This document shows positions 5,952 to 14,132 of a stretch of DNA of 30,900 nucleotides, piece by piece. Origin of the DNA: GWF2-30-66 sp042576225. Lineage in GTDB: Bacteria > Babelota > Babeliae > Babelales > Vermiphilaceae. Numbering within the stretch: position 1 is the stretch's first letter; each line of letters starts with the position of its first letter. Position numbers and translations under genes: made by a program. The notes beneath the pieces are model-generated. The model had not been told where the DNA came from, ran no database searches, and was given only the letters and a program-made list of their open reading frames with translations. The DNA lies in assembly GCA_042576225.1 (NCBI GenBank), contig JBHPCA010000013.1:1-30900 (forward strand), read 5' to 3'.

Positions 5952-6992
5952 ATGACCTGTATATTAAGTAAAAAGTATCTTTTATTTTTTATTGTTTTGG
6001 CGTCTATGGCTAAATTTTCTTTTGCCATGAAATTAAAAGGGTTCGAGCCGGTAAAGTCTTGGGATTTGGGTTGCAAAGGTATTGTTGCGATATCAGAAAG
6101 CTCACGATATATTGCCTGTGCAAATGGTTTAGATTTAGTAGTGTTTGATAGAAAGAATAAGAACAAGAAAATTTTTTCTCGCAAAAATCAAGACAAGAAA
6201 TTAGGAAATATTTTATGTGTTGCGATAGATGAGACATTTGTTGGTTTTGGGACAAAAAATGGATATGTTAAAGTTTTTAATTTTAAGGATAAAAATACTA
6301 AGAAACAAGGGGTTTTTACTTACAAGTTATGTGTAGAGTATTATGAAGGGATAATCAATTTAGACATTATAAATGGTGCAGTTGCATTTTGCGACAGTTA
6401 TAATTTATTCGTATACAATATCAAAACAGGCAAAACAATTAAAGATTTTTCGTGGCATGTCTTGCAAAGTCGTATGCCTGATTGTGATATGTGTTCTTTT
6501 TATTTGTTGCTCTTTAGTCGTTGTGGCAAAAAACTGTTTGTATCCGCGCCCTTTGAAGGCGTTTTTTTGCTTGATATAGCAAGTGGGGAGGTTAAGCAGC
6601 TAAAGATGAATTTTTATGATTTTTTGGCCTTTAGCAATATATATAAGGATCTTTTTATTTTTGTAAAAAGATCTTTTATTTCTGATAGCGTTTTGCAACT
6701 TGTATTTTTTGATTGTAAAGATATGAGCCAAGAGTCCTTTGATGTAACCGGTAGTTGTTCAAGCAGTGCTTTAGTTTTTGACGAAAAAAGAGAAGAGATG
6801 ATTTTTGTTTGCGGTGTTCTTCCGAATTCAAGGCGTAATTGTAAAGTAGTTACGTATACATATAACAAAAAAATTCGTAAATTAATACGTAAGTTTAAAA
6901 AACGAGATTTGCATAGCTTGAAGAAAAAACTTTTAAAAAAAGCAAGATCTAAAATCTTAACTGACGTTAAAATAAAGACTTTTTTTGCGTAA
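5952..6992 (+). CDS. Exported protein, possibly a beta-propeller; function unknown
   Basis: The 346-residue protein has a Sec signal peptide (LLFFIVLASMAKFSFA, cleavage near residue 25). The body holds repeated blocks of short strands typical of WD40-like or quinoprotein-like propellers: GIVAISESSRYIACANG, LVVFDRKNK, LCVAIDETFVGFGTKNGYVKVFNF, AFCDSYNLFVYNIKTGKTI, LFVSAPFEGVFLLDIASGEVKQL. No catalytic motif is visible. The C-terminus is very basic (KKRDLHSLKKKLLKKARSK). It stands alone between a weak terminator and another exported protein. The propeller assignment is inferred from the strand pattern, not a recognised family. Confidence 0.6.
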   Translation: MTCILSKKYLLFFIVLASMAKFSFAMKLKGFEPVKSWDLGCKGIVAISESSRYIACANGLDLVVFDRKNKNKKIFSRKNQDKKLGNILCVAIDETFVGFGTKNGYVKVFNFKDKNTKKQGVFTYKLCVEYYEGIINLDIINGAVAFCDSYNLFVYNIKTGKTIKDFSWHVLQSRMPDCDMCSFYLLLFSRCGKKLFVSAPFEGVFLLDIASGEVKQLKMNFYDFLAFSNIYKDLFIFVKRSFISDSVLQLVFFDCKDMSQESFDVTGSCSSSALVFDEKREEMIFVCGVLPNSRRNCKVVTYTYNKKIRKLIRKFKKRDLHSLKKKLLKKARSKILTDVKIKTFFA

Positions 6993-7077
6993 GCGGTTGC
7001 AAAAGATCTTATTTTTAGCCAAAATTAATAGTAGTTAGTAGGGTTTTCTTGTTTTTTATCAATAGGGGAGGGTTTTT

Positions 7078-7650
7078 GTGAAGAAAATTGTGCATAAAAA
7101 AACTGTTTTTGTAGTAATGTTATTTTTTTCGGTAAGTAGTTTTGCATGGTTTGGCAGCAGGGATAAGGAGCTTGATGAGATTTCACGCTCCGATATGCCA
7201 GAAATACATATTCCTGGGGCCAAGAAGGGCAAAGTAAGATTTACAAAGATAGGGAAAGAGGTTTTTAAAGAGTTTTTGAAAGTGACCGGTCACAATATGG
7301 CACACGTAAGGCAGATGCTCAATAGGCATTCTGGGTCGAAGTTTTACCATCTTTATAGTGCATATTGTTATGGGTTCTATAGGTGGAAGCAGTCGAGCAA
7401 TCCGTATGAGAAAGAAAAAATAAAACGGGCAGTATGGAATATTGCGATGGAGTTTTCCAAGCAGGGCGCACCACGATGGCAAACCTATTTTATGCAGTTG
7501 GCGCCTTCACTCGTGTGGACCGGTATAGCAATTGTGACATTGCTTTGGGGATCTTATTTGAGAAAAAATCACAAACGGTTTTTTGAAAAATATAGCGACA
7601 AAATTTTTGATTGGGCTAAGAAATTAGTTTTTAAAAAAATTAAAATTTAA
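7078..7650 (+). CDS. Exported membrane-anchored protein of unknown function
   Basis: 190 residues from GTG 7078, with AGGGGAGGG upstream. A signal peptide (MKKIVHKKTVFVVMLFFSV, then SSFAWFG) is followed by a charged helical region of about 120 residues, one membrane helix (about 145-163, LVWTGIAIVTLLWGSYL) and a very basic C-terminal tail (FKKIKI). No known family is recognised. The layout suggests a periplasmic domain with a C-terminal anchor. The sufC start follows 43 bases after the stop, so it could be co-transcribed with suf, but nothing links it in function. Confidence 0.6.
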   Translation: MKKIVHKKTVFVVMLFFSVSSFAWFGSRDKELDEISRSDMPEIHIPGAKKGKVRFTKIGKEVFKEFLKVTGHNMAHVRQMLNRHSGSKFYHLYSAYCYGFYRWKQSSNPYEKEKIKRAVWNIAMEFSKQGAPRWQTYFMQLAPSLVWTGIAIVTLLWGSYLRKNHKRFFEKYSDKIFDWAKKLVFKKIKI

Positions 7651-7692
7651 AAAATTAAAATTTTAACTATTTGGGTAACAGTTTGGGTAAGG

Positions 7693-8478
7693 GTGGAACT
7701 ACTAAAATTACATGATTTTTCTGTTTTGATAGATAATTCAACAGATAATTCGACAGATAATTCGATAGATAAAAAGAATGTTATAAAGCGTGTAAATCTT
7801 TCTATTAATGCAGGAGATGTGCATGCCATCATGGGGCCGAATGGCTCGGGCAAAAGCAGCTTGGCCTACGCTATAATGGGGCACCCCAGTTATAACGTGA
7901 CTGGTGGTAATTTGGCGTTTTTGGGTAAAATTTTAGATGGAGTAGGGGTAAATAAAGTACCGGTTGATGAGCGTGCGCGTATGGGTATGTTTTTAGCATT
8001 TCAATATCCGTATGCAATTAGTGGTGCTACTGTGTTTACGGTGCTCAAAGAGCTGTACGTTCAACGCATAAAAAAGCTTGTGTCTGTAACAAAGTTTTCT
8101 GAAATTTTATTTGGCTATATGGATATGCTTTCGATAGATCAGGGCTTTGCATCCAGAAATTTGAACGAAGGTTTTTCAGGAGGCGAGAAAAAGAAGTTTG
8201 AGATTTTGCAGATGCTTATTTTAAAACCCAAACTTGTTATCTTGGATGAGATAGATTCAGGTCTTGATATTGATGCACTGCAGGTTGTTTCTGATGGGAT
8301 AAATCATGCTAAGAAAAAGAACCCAGACATGGGAATTTTGTTAATTACCCATTATCAAAGAATTTTACGATATATCAAGCCAGATTTTGTACATGTGATG
8401 CATAATGGTGAGATTAAAAAATCTGGAGATTTTACTTTGGTTAAGCAGTTGGAACTTCAGGGTTATAAAGGGCTATAA
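7693..8478 (+). CDS. sufC: SufC, Fe-S assembly ABC-type ATPase
   Basis: 261 residues. SufC powers the SufBCD scaffold in cytosolic Fe-S cluster assembly. Walker A is GPNGSGKSS (48-56), the Q loop lies in LAFQYPYAISG, the signature is LNEGFSGGEKKK, Walker B is LVILDEIDSGLD, and the switch His is in LLITHYQRIL. These forms, including DEIDSGLD, are specific to SufC. The start is GTG 7693 after GGGTAAGG; a later ATG (7711) would cut into the first strand. Residues about 15-27 (DNSTDNSTDNSID) form an extra loop coded by a 12-base tandem repeat, not expected in SufC. It heads sufC-sufB-sufD-sufS. Confidence 0.95.
   Translation: MELLKLHDFSVLIDNSTDNSTDNSIDKKNVIKRVNLSINAGDVHAIMGPNGSGKSSLAYAIMGHPSYNVTGGNLAFLGKILDGVGVNKVPVDERARMGMFLAFQYPYAISGATVFTVLKELYVQRIKKLVSVTKFSEILFGYMDMLSIDQGFASRNLNEGFSGGEKKKFEILQMLILKPKLVILDEIDSGLDIDALQVVSDGINHAKKKNPDMGILLITHYQRILRYIKPDFVHVMHNGEIKKSGDFTLVKQLELQGYKGL
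7731..7766 (+). repeat. Three tandem 12-base units inside sufC
   Basis: The units AGATAATTCAAC, AGATAATTCGAC and AGATAATTCGAT lie head to tail, with a fourth degraded unit AGATAAAAAGAA. Because the unit is 12 bases, each copy adds four residues (DNST) without a frameshift. The number of copies could vary between strains. Confidence 0.85.
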
Positions 8479-8501
8479 ATAATTTGGGGTATAGGGATTA
8501 T

Positions 8502-9836
8502 ATGTTTAAATCAAAAAAAGGGCTCAGCAAACAGGTTGTGTGCCAGATATCTGAGCAGAAAAACGAACCTGGTTGGATGACAGACTTCAGATTAAACTCT
8601 CTTGAGCTATTTCAAAAAATGCCTATGCCTAAATGGGGCCCAGATTTGTCAAGTTTAGATCCTGATAATATCTGTTTTTATCTTAAGCCGACCGATTCTC
8701 AAAAAAACAGATGGGAAGATGTGCCTGAAAAAATAAAACAGACGTTTGATGCGATTGGGGTTCCGCAGGCTGAAAAGTCATTTTTAGCAGGTGTGGGCGC
8801 GCAATATGAATCTGAGATGATCTACAAAAGCCTGAGAGAAAAATGGAAAGAAAAAGGCGTTGTTTTTGTAGATACAAGCCAGGGGTTAAAAGATCATAAA
8901 AAAATATTTAAAAAATATTTCGGTTCAGTTGTCTCCCCAGATGACAATAAATTTGCTGCGCTTAACTCAGCTGTATGGAGTGGGGGAAGTTTTATTATTG
9001 TTCCCAAAGGGGTGCATATAGATATGCCTCTGCAGGCATATTTTAGAATAGATTCTTCCCAATTTGGGCAATTTGAACGGACGTTAATAATTGCTGAGCA
9101 GGGGAGTTCTTTGCACTATGTTGAGGGTTGTAGTGCACCGGTGTACAAGTCTAACTCACTGCACAGTGCGGTAGTTGAAATAGTTGCATTAAAAGGCTCA
9201 AAAATTCGCTACACAACTATTCAAAACTGGTCAGAAAATATTTATAATTTAGTGACAAAACGGGCAGTGGCGCATGAAAATGCAGTGGTTCAGTGGGTTG
9301 ATGGAAACTTTGGCAGTCATGTGACCATGAAATACCCGGCAATTATTTTAAAAGAAAAAGGTGCAAGAGGGCAGGTCATCTCAATTGCCGTTGCCAATAA
9401 AAATCAGGTTATAGACTCAGGAGCAAAAGTGATACACTTAGCGCCTGAAACAACCTCTCATATACTCTCAAAATCTGTTTCAAAAGATGGGGGCAGATCA
9501 AGTTTCAGGGGCTTGATACAGGTTGGCAAAAGTGCAAGTAATGTGACGTCTCACATGCAATGTGACGCACTACTGTTAGATGGTAAGTCACGATCAGATA
9601 CGTATCCCAAAGTAGTGGTCAAAAATACAGATGCAACTGTTGGGCATGAGGCCTCAGTAAGCAATATAGATAGTGATAAACTTTTTTATTTAATGAGTAG
9701 GGGGTTTGGCCAGCAGAAAGCCAGATCGATGATTGTAAACGGTTTTATTGACGTTTTTGTCAAAGAATTACCAATGGAGTATGCCGTAGAAATAAACAGG
9801 CTGATTAATTTTGATATGGGAGACAAAATTGGGTAA
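8502..9836 (+). CDS. sufB: SufB, Fe-S scaffold subunit
   Basis: About 444 residues. It is the scaffold subunit on which SufBC2D builds Fe-S clusters. Family blocks are GVGAQYESEMIYKSL, VWSGGSFIIVPKGVHIDMPLQ, EGCSAPVYKSNSLHSAVVEI, and MQCDALLLDGKSRSDTYP. The C-terminal segment has GHEASVSNIDSDKLFYLMSRG. ATG 8502, with AGGGAT before it, is preferred over a TTG six codons upstream. It is slightly shorter than typical SufB (about 470-495 residues), mainly at the N-terminus. Its stop overlaps the proposed sufD start. Confidence 0.95.
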   Translation: MFKSKKGLSKQVVCQISEQKNEPGWMTDFRLNSLELFQKMPMPKWGPDLSSLDPDNICFYLKPTDSQKNRWEDVPEKIKQTFDAIGVPQAEKSFLAGVGAQYESEMIYKSLREKWKEKGVVFVDTSQGLKDHKKIFKKYFGSVVSPDDNKFAALNSAVWSGGSFIIVPKGVHIDMPLQAYFRIDSSQFGQFERTLIIAEQGSSLHYVEGCSAPVYKSNSLHSAVVEIVALKGSKIRYTTIQNWSENIYNLVTKRAVAHENAVVQWVDGNFGSHVTMKYPAIILKEKGARGQVISIAVANKNQVIDSGAKVIHLAPETTSHILSKSVSKDGGRSSFRGLIQVGKSASNVTSHMQCDALLLDGKSRSDTYPKVVVKNTDATVGHEASVSNIDSDKLFYLMSRGFGQQKARSMIVNGFIDVFVKELPMEYAVEINRLINFDMGDKIG

Positions 9837-10833
9837 AAAATTGGGCAAAATGGGAAGGCTTGCAAGTGGTGCTTTTTTGTACGAGGCGCAAGATTTTATT
9901 GCAAAATACCCACAGTATATTCCGGATTTGCAAAAAGCGGGGATATACTCTGGCTCCTTTGTCAATAAGACTCACAATGGGGGTTTTGAGAATTTGGGGC
10001 ATGTGCTTTTGATACCCTCTGGCAAAAAATTGTCCGGGTATATGCATCAAGAACTCCCAAAAAAGCTTGTTATTATCGCAGAAAAATATTCATATGCAAA
10101 AATTTATGGTAAACTAATAGTGAATGGAGATGTAAACTGCTTTGTCAAAGAGGGAGCAAATCTCGAATTTTTACATGATATTTTTCATCACATAGATTTA
10201 CGTGTAGATTTATGCGTCCAGTTTTACTTGCAGGCATCAAGCAAGCTGCATTGTATTTTGTGCATGACTGGCGAGCGAGATGTAAAAACTGATGTGCGAG
10301 TATCTCTTTTGGGTGAGAATGCAGAAGTACAAGTAAAGGGCTTTTATGTGGCAGGTGACAAGCATACTGTAGATTTGAAAACGTTTCAAGAGCATAGAGC
10401 TGCGCATACCAAAAGTAGTGTTGTTATTCACGGTGTACTCTCTGGCCAGGCGCAAATGAATTATGAGAGTATTATTTTTGTTGATAAAAATGCAAATGGG
10501 TCACAGGTTTTGCAGAAATGCAAAAATATTATGTGTGACAAAAGTAGTGACGAAACAGGCAAGACAAGACAACAGATAAACCGGGCAGCCGTACAGTTTA
10601 TGCCACAAATGGAGATATGCAACGACGAAGTTACTTGCTGGCATGGATGTGCGACTGGCCAGTTGGATGAGGCGCAGATTTTTTATTTGCAATCGAGAGG
10701 TTTGTGCAGAGCTGAGGCGAGAAAATTGTTGATAGAAGGATTTTTTGATTTTTTGCTTAATTCGTTGGATAATCAAACTATAAAAGAGAGTTTAGTAAAA
10801 AAAATAAAAATACAAATGAGGCGATTGGTATAA
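9829..10833 (+). CDS. sufD: SufD, Fe-S scaffold partner subunit
   Basis: About 334 residues. It is the SufB paralogue that completes SufBC2D. The diagnostic C-terminal block is TCWHGCATGQLDEAQIFYL, followed by QSRGLCRAEARKLLIEGFFD. The centre is the usual beta-helix (VNGDVNCFVKEGANLEF). The start is uncertain. TTG 9829 has GGGAG six bases before it and overlaps the sufB stop by eight bases, which suggests translational coupling. ATG 9850 has no ribosome site. It is short and diverged compared with SufB, as usual for SufD. Confidence 0.9.
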   Translation: MGKKLGKMGRLASGAFLYEAQDFIAKYPQYIPDLQKAGIYSGSFVNKTHNGGFENLGHVLLIPSGKKLSGYMHQELPKKLVIIAEKYSYAKIYGKLIVNGDVNCFVKEGANLEFLHDIFHHIDLRVDLCVQFYLQASSKLHCILCMTGERDVKTDVRVSLLGENAEVQVKGFYVAGDKHTVDLKTFQEHRAAHTKSSVVIHGVLSGQAQMNYESIIFVDKNANGSQVLQKCKNIMCDKSSDETGKTRQQINRAAVQFMPQMEICNDEVTCWHGCATGQLDEAQIFYLQSRGLCRAEARKLLIEGFFDFLLNSLDNQTIKESLVKKIKIQMRRLV

Positions 10834-10835
10834 AT

Positions 10836-12056
10836 ATGGATATAAAAAAGTTACGAGAAGATTTCCCAATTTTAAAAGAAACTATTAACGACTGTCCGTT
10901 GGTCTATCTGGATAATGCGGCAACAACACAGCGCCCAAAACAGGTGCTTAATACGTTAATGGATTTTTACACAAAGTATAATTCAAATATTCATCGCAGT
11001 GTGCATGCATTTGGTGAAAAGGCAACGGTGTTGTTTGAAGGGGCGCGAGAAAAAATAGCTAATTTTATCAATGCTGCACCAGAAGAAGTTATTTTTACCA
11101 GTGGCACCACTGAAGGAATAAATTTTGCTGCCTCCACTTGGGGTATGACCCATATTGCGCCGGGTGATCATATAGTTATTTCCGAGGTTGAACATCATTC
11201 AAATATGATTCCTTGGCAGCAAGTTGCGCTCAAAAAAGGCGCAACAATAAAATTTATTTCAGTCGGGCAAGATGGCAACTTAGATTCAAGCAACTTAGAT
11301 GAAATAATCACCCCGAAAACAAAATTGGTTGCTGTAACTCATGCGTCAAACGTATTAGGCTCACATATAGATGTTAAAAAGATTATAAAACGGGCCAAAG
11401 AGGTTGGGGCAAAAACTTTAATAGATGCTGCGCAATCTGCGCCACATCAAAAAATAGATGTAAAAGATTTAGACTGTGATTTTCTTGCATTTTCAGGTCA
11501 TAAAATGCTTGCGCCAACTGGTATTGGAGCGCTATTTATAAAGCGTGAGATTCAAGAAGAAGTTCCTCCGTATCAATTTGGGGGTGGCATGGTATTTGAA
11601 GTTGATTATGATAAAGCATCATGGTGTCATACCCAAAGAAGATTTGAGGCAGGAACGCAGCCGATTGCCCAGGCAATAGGATTTGGAGCAGCAATAGATT
11701 ATTTGACCCAAAATATTAATTTTGAACAACTGGAAAAGTATGAGGCGAAACTATGCAAAAAAACCATAGAAGGGCTACAATCAATTGGTGGCATTCGCAT
11801 ACTTGGCCCTGTGAACAAACTTAAAGAAGATGGGCATCTGGTTAGTTTTGTGATGGATGATGTGCATTCACATGATGTGTCTGCATATCTGGCAAGTTTT
11901 GGTATTGCTACCCGTGCAGGGCACAATTGTGCACAGCCTTTGGCAAAAAAAATAGGCATAGAAGCTGCTGTTCGCGCAAGTTTCTATTTTTACAATACTG
12001 AACAAGAAGTTGATTATTTCTTAAATAAGATGGAAGATATTAGAAAAAGCTTCTAG
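10836..12056 (+). CDS. sufS: SufS-type cysteine desulfurase
   Basis: A 406-residue PLP enzyme (aminotransferase class V, group II) that takes sulfur from cysteine for Fe-S assembly. The PLP lysine is Lys223 in SGHKMLAPTGIGALF. Catalytic Cys365 is in RAGHNCAQP, the short-loop group II form. YLDNAATTQRPK, the SGTTEGIN phosphate loop and EVEHHSNMIPWQ are family blocks. It begins two bases after the sufD stop, so it is in the same operon. No sufU, sufE or nifU-like gene follows; a sulfur-transfer partner, if any, is elsewhere. Confidence 0.96.
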   Translation: MDIKKLREDFPILKETINDCPLVYLDNAATTQRPKQVLNTLMDFYTKYNSNIHRSVHAFGEKATVLFEGAREKIANFINAAPEEVIFTSGTTEGINFAASTWGMTHIAPGDHIVISEVEHHSNMIPWQQVALKKGATIKFISVGQDGNLDSSNLDEIITPKTKLVAVTHASNVLGSHIDVKKIIKRAKEVGAKTLIDAAQSAPHQKIDVKDLDCDFLAFSGHKMLAPTGIGALFIKREIQEEVPPYQFGGGMVFEVDYDKASWCHTQRRFEAGTQPIAQAIGFGAAIDYLTQNINFEQLEKYEAKLCKKTIEGLQSIGGIRILGPVNKLKEDGHLVSFVMDDVHSHDVSAYLASFGIATRAGHNCAQPLAKKIGIEAAVRASFYFYNTEQEVDYFLNKMEDIRKSF

Positions 12057-12111
12057 ATGGCACAATAGATCGCACAATTGTTTTCAGTTTAGAACATCAA
12101 AATCACGCTTT

Positions 12112-12129
12112 AAGCCCTCCTGGCTTTTT
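12112..12129 (+). terminator. Terminator candidate for the suf operon
   Basis: AAGCC (12112-12116) pairs with GGCTT (12122-12126) over loop CTCCT, ending in five T. It lies about 55 bases after the sufS stop. The short stem makes it moderate. Confidence 0.5.
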
Positions 12130-12243
12130 GTTTCAACTGGAATTAAAAAACTTTGCGGCTCTTGTAGTATAAGGCTTTTTTTGCTATGATATAAGTATTG
12201 TTTACTTTTTATTTTTTGTTTCAAAACTTTTGGAGGATTACCG

Positions 12244-13623
12244 GTGAAAAGAATTCTTAGTGTAATTATTTTATGTTGCGTATCTATTTTTAGTTCCCAG
12301 CTTTTTGCGATGGAAAAGCGGTTTAGAGCTAAAAAAAGTATTGTTAAAAAGCAAGGTTTAAAGCAAAGTTTAAAGAAGCGTTTTTTTGAAATTGTTAAAT
12401 CAGGGAATATTAAAAAAGTTAAAAAGTTACTTGTGCAAAATGGTTCATTGATTTTTGCAAAGGATAAAAATGGCTTGGGAGTGATTGATTATGCGGATAA
12501 AAGATGCCACTTTAAGTTGGTTCAATATTTAATTGAGGTAAGGTTTAAAGAGTGTAAAGATTGGGCGTCCCAGTTTAAGCCCAAAATGATTCATTTAGTA
12601 GCTGCATATGGAGCTATAAATTACTTAAAATATTTGATTGAAAGTAATATTGTGGATATTAATGAAAAAGATAGTTGTGGTGGAACAGCTATTTTTTGGG
12701 CTGTTTCGATGGGTAAATTAGGGGTTGTTAAATATTTTATCGAAGAAAAAGGAGTAGATATAAATATACAAGACGGTCTTAGTAGGCTTTTGATTGATGA
12801 GGCAGCGGCATTGGGAAAACTAAGCATTGTTAAGTATTTAGTAGAAAAAAAGGTGAATTTAAATTTTGAAAATAACTATGGGTTTAGTCCAATTCATTTT
12901 GCTTTTAGTAACGGGCAATTTGGTGTTTTAAAGTATTTAATTAAAAAGGGTGTAAGCTTTGATTTAAATAAAATCGAAAATGACAATTCTAACCCGGGCG
13001 AGATTAAGTGCAAAAATTTTTTGAAAATCGTTTCGAATTTTGATAATTCCAAAAATAAGTTTGATTTTGTATTAAAGAATCTTGCAAAAAGACCTAAAAA
13101 TGTAGATGTTGAAGATATAATTGTATGGGCGTTGAAAAGAAGAGATTATATAAAAGATGTTAAAGTTATTAAAAGGCCTATTATTAAAGATGGTGGAACA
13201 CAAACCAGTAGTACATTTTTTGAGAAGCTTTTTTCTAATATTCTTAAATGTATTACGGGTGGGACTTGTTATCCTGGGAAGAATAAAGTCTTGGGTGTAA
13301 AAGGAATGGAAAAAATTATAAAATGCTTTGGGACTAAACGATATTGTGCGCTATGTACTGAATTATTTGATTTAGGAAAAAGAATATATGATATTAAAAA
13401 GGCGATTTTAAAATGCTTAAGTTTGAAAGAAAAAGATTATAATGACAAGTTTTATGCTTTCTTGATGAAGGACATTGGAAAAGATAAATCTATTTTGCCT
13501 GAAGTACAGAACTTGATGATAAATAGATTTGGAGGCTGTCAAATTCAAAAAAATATTGGTAGGCAAATTAAGAAAAATACTAAAAGAGTAAAGCCTGATA
13601 TTGTTGTTAGTTGTAGTTTATGA
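12244..13623 (+). CDS. Exported ankyrin-repeat protein 1
   Basis: 459 residues from GTG 12244, with TGGAGGAT seven bases upstream. A signal peptide (MKRILSVIILCCVSIFSSQL, then FAMEKR) is followed by about six ankyrin repeats at about 45-245. Recognisable units are GNIKKVKKLLVQNGS, AIFWAVSMGKLGVVKYFIEE, LIDEAAALGKLSIVKYLVEK and PIHFAFSNGQFGVLKYLIKK. The C-terminal 200 residues hold no recognised domain but carry eight or so Cys, including ILKCITGGTC and RYCALC. Ankyrin repeats bind proteins. Export suggests an envelope or host-facing role (inference). A related design occurs at 26651 and 30281. Confidence 0.85.
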   Translation: MKRILSVIILCCVSIFSSQLFAMEKRFRAKKSIVKKQGLKQSLKKRFFEIVKSGNIKKVKKLLVQNGSLIFAKDKNGLGVIDYADKRCHFKLVQYLIEVRFKECKDWASQFKPKMIHLVAAYGAINYLKYLIESNIVDINEKDSCGGTAIFWAVSMGKLGVVKYFIEEKGVDINIQDGLSRLLIDEAAALGKLSIVKYLVEKKVNLNFENNYGFSPIHFAFSNGQFGVLKYLIKKGVSFDLNKIENDNSNPGEIKCKNFLKIVSNFDNSKNKFDFVLKNLAKRPKNVDVEDIIVWALKRRDYIKDVKVIKRPIIKDGGTQTSSTFFEKLFSNILKCITGGTCYPGKNKVLGVKGMEKIIKCFGTKRYCALCTELFDLGKRIYDIKKAILKCLSLKEKDYNDKFYAFLMKDIGKDKSILPEVQNLMINRFGGCQIQKNIGRQIKKNTKRVKPDIVVSCSL

Positions 13624-13663
13624 TTATAGTGGGGGATAGGTTCAAGAGACGGGAGTTTTTGTT

Positions 13664-14113
13664 GTGCAAAATTTGGTACATTTAGAGAAGCCGGGAAATT
13701 TTTTGCCCAAGATGGAAGTGGTCTCTTGCTATTGCCAGTTTGGTGATACGTTTTTGTTTTTGAAACGAAATGAGTGCAAGCCATATGGAAATACGTGGGG
13801 CCTGCCGGCTGGTAAATTGGATAGTGGTGAGACCAAAGAGCAGGCAGTCTTAAGAGAGCTTTTTGAGGAAACAGGAATTGTGCTATGCGAAAAAGATATT
13901 TGTCTGTTCAAAACAGTTTTTGTAAAATACCCAGACATAGACTTTTTGTTTCATATTTTTAAAGCAACGTTTCTAAAAAAACCTGAGAAGATTAAAATAA
14001 GTAAAGCTGAGCATAGTCAGGCCAGATGGGTAACGGTAAATGAGGCTTTGCAGCTTGATCTGATTCCTGGTGCCGATGAATGCATAAAGCTAGCCAGTGG
14101 GTATTGTAAGTAA
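13664..14113 (+). CDS. Nudix hydrolase
   Basis: The 149-residue protein has a complete Nudix box: G50, then E56, then the REL.EETGI segment ending at about residue 72 (GX5EX7REUXEEXGU). WGLPAGKLDSGE starts the box, and FHIFKATF and SQARWVTVNEAL are typical of the fold. It would hydrolyse a nucleoside diphosphate linked to another group, with Mg2+ bound by the box; the substrate cannot be predicted. The start is GTG 13664 with GGGAG nine bases upstream. The next gene begins about 20 bases downstream and is probably co-transcribed. Confidence 0.9.
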   Translation: MQNLVHLEKPGNFLPKMEVVSCYCQFGDTFLFLKRNECKPYGNTWGLPAGKLDSGETKEQAVLRELFEETGIVLCEKDICLFKTVFVKYPDIDFLFHIFKATFLKKPEKIKISKAEHSQARWVTVNEALQLDLIPGADECIKLASGYCK

Positions 14114-14132
14114 GGGCTTGGAGGCCGGTAAT

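Noticed and set aside
6645..6680. Palindrome AAGATC ... GATCTT with T-runs as a terminator
   Set aside because: It lies inside the coding sequence of the 346-residue exported protein and is best explained by AT-rich codons.
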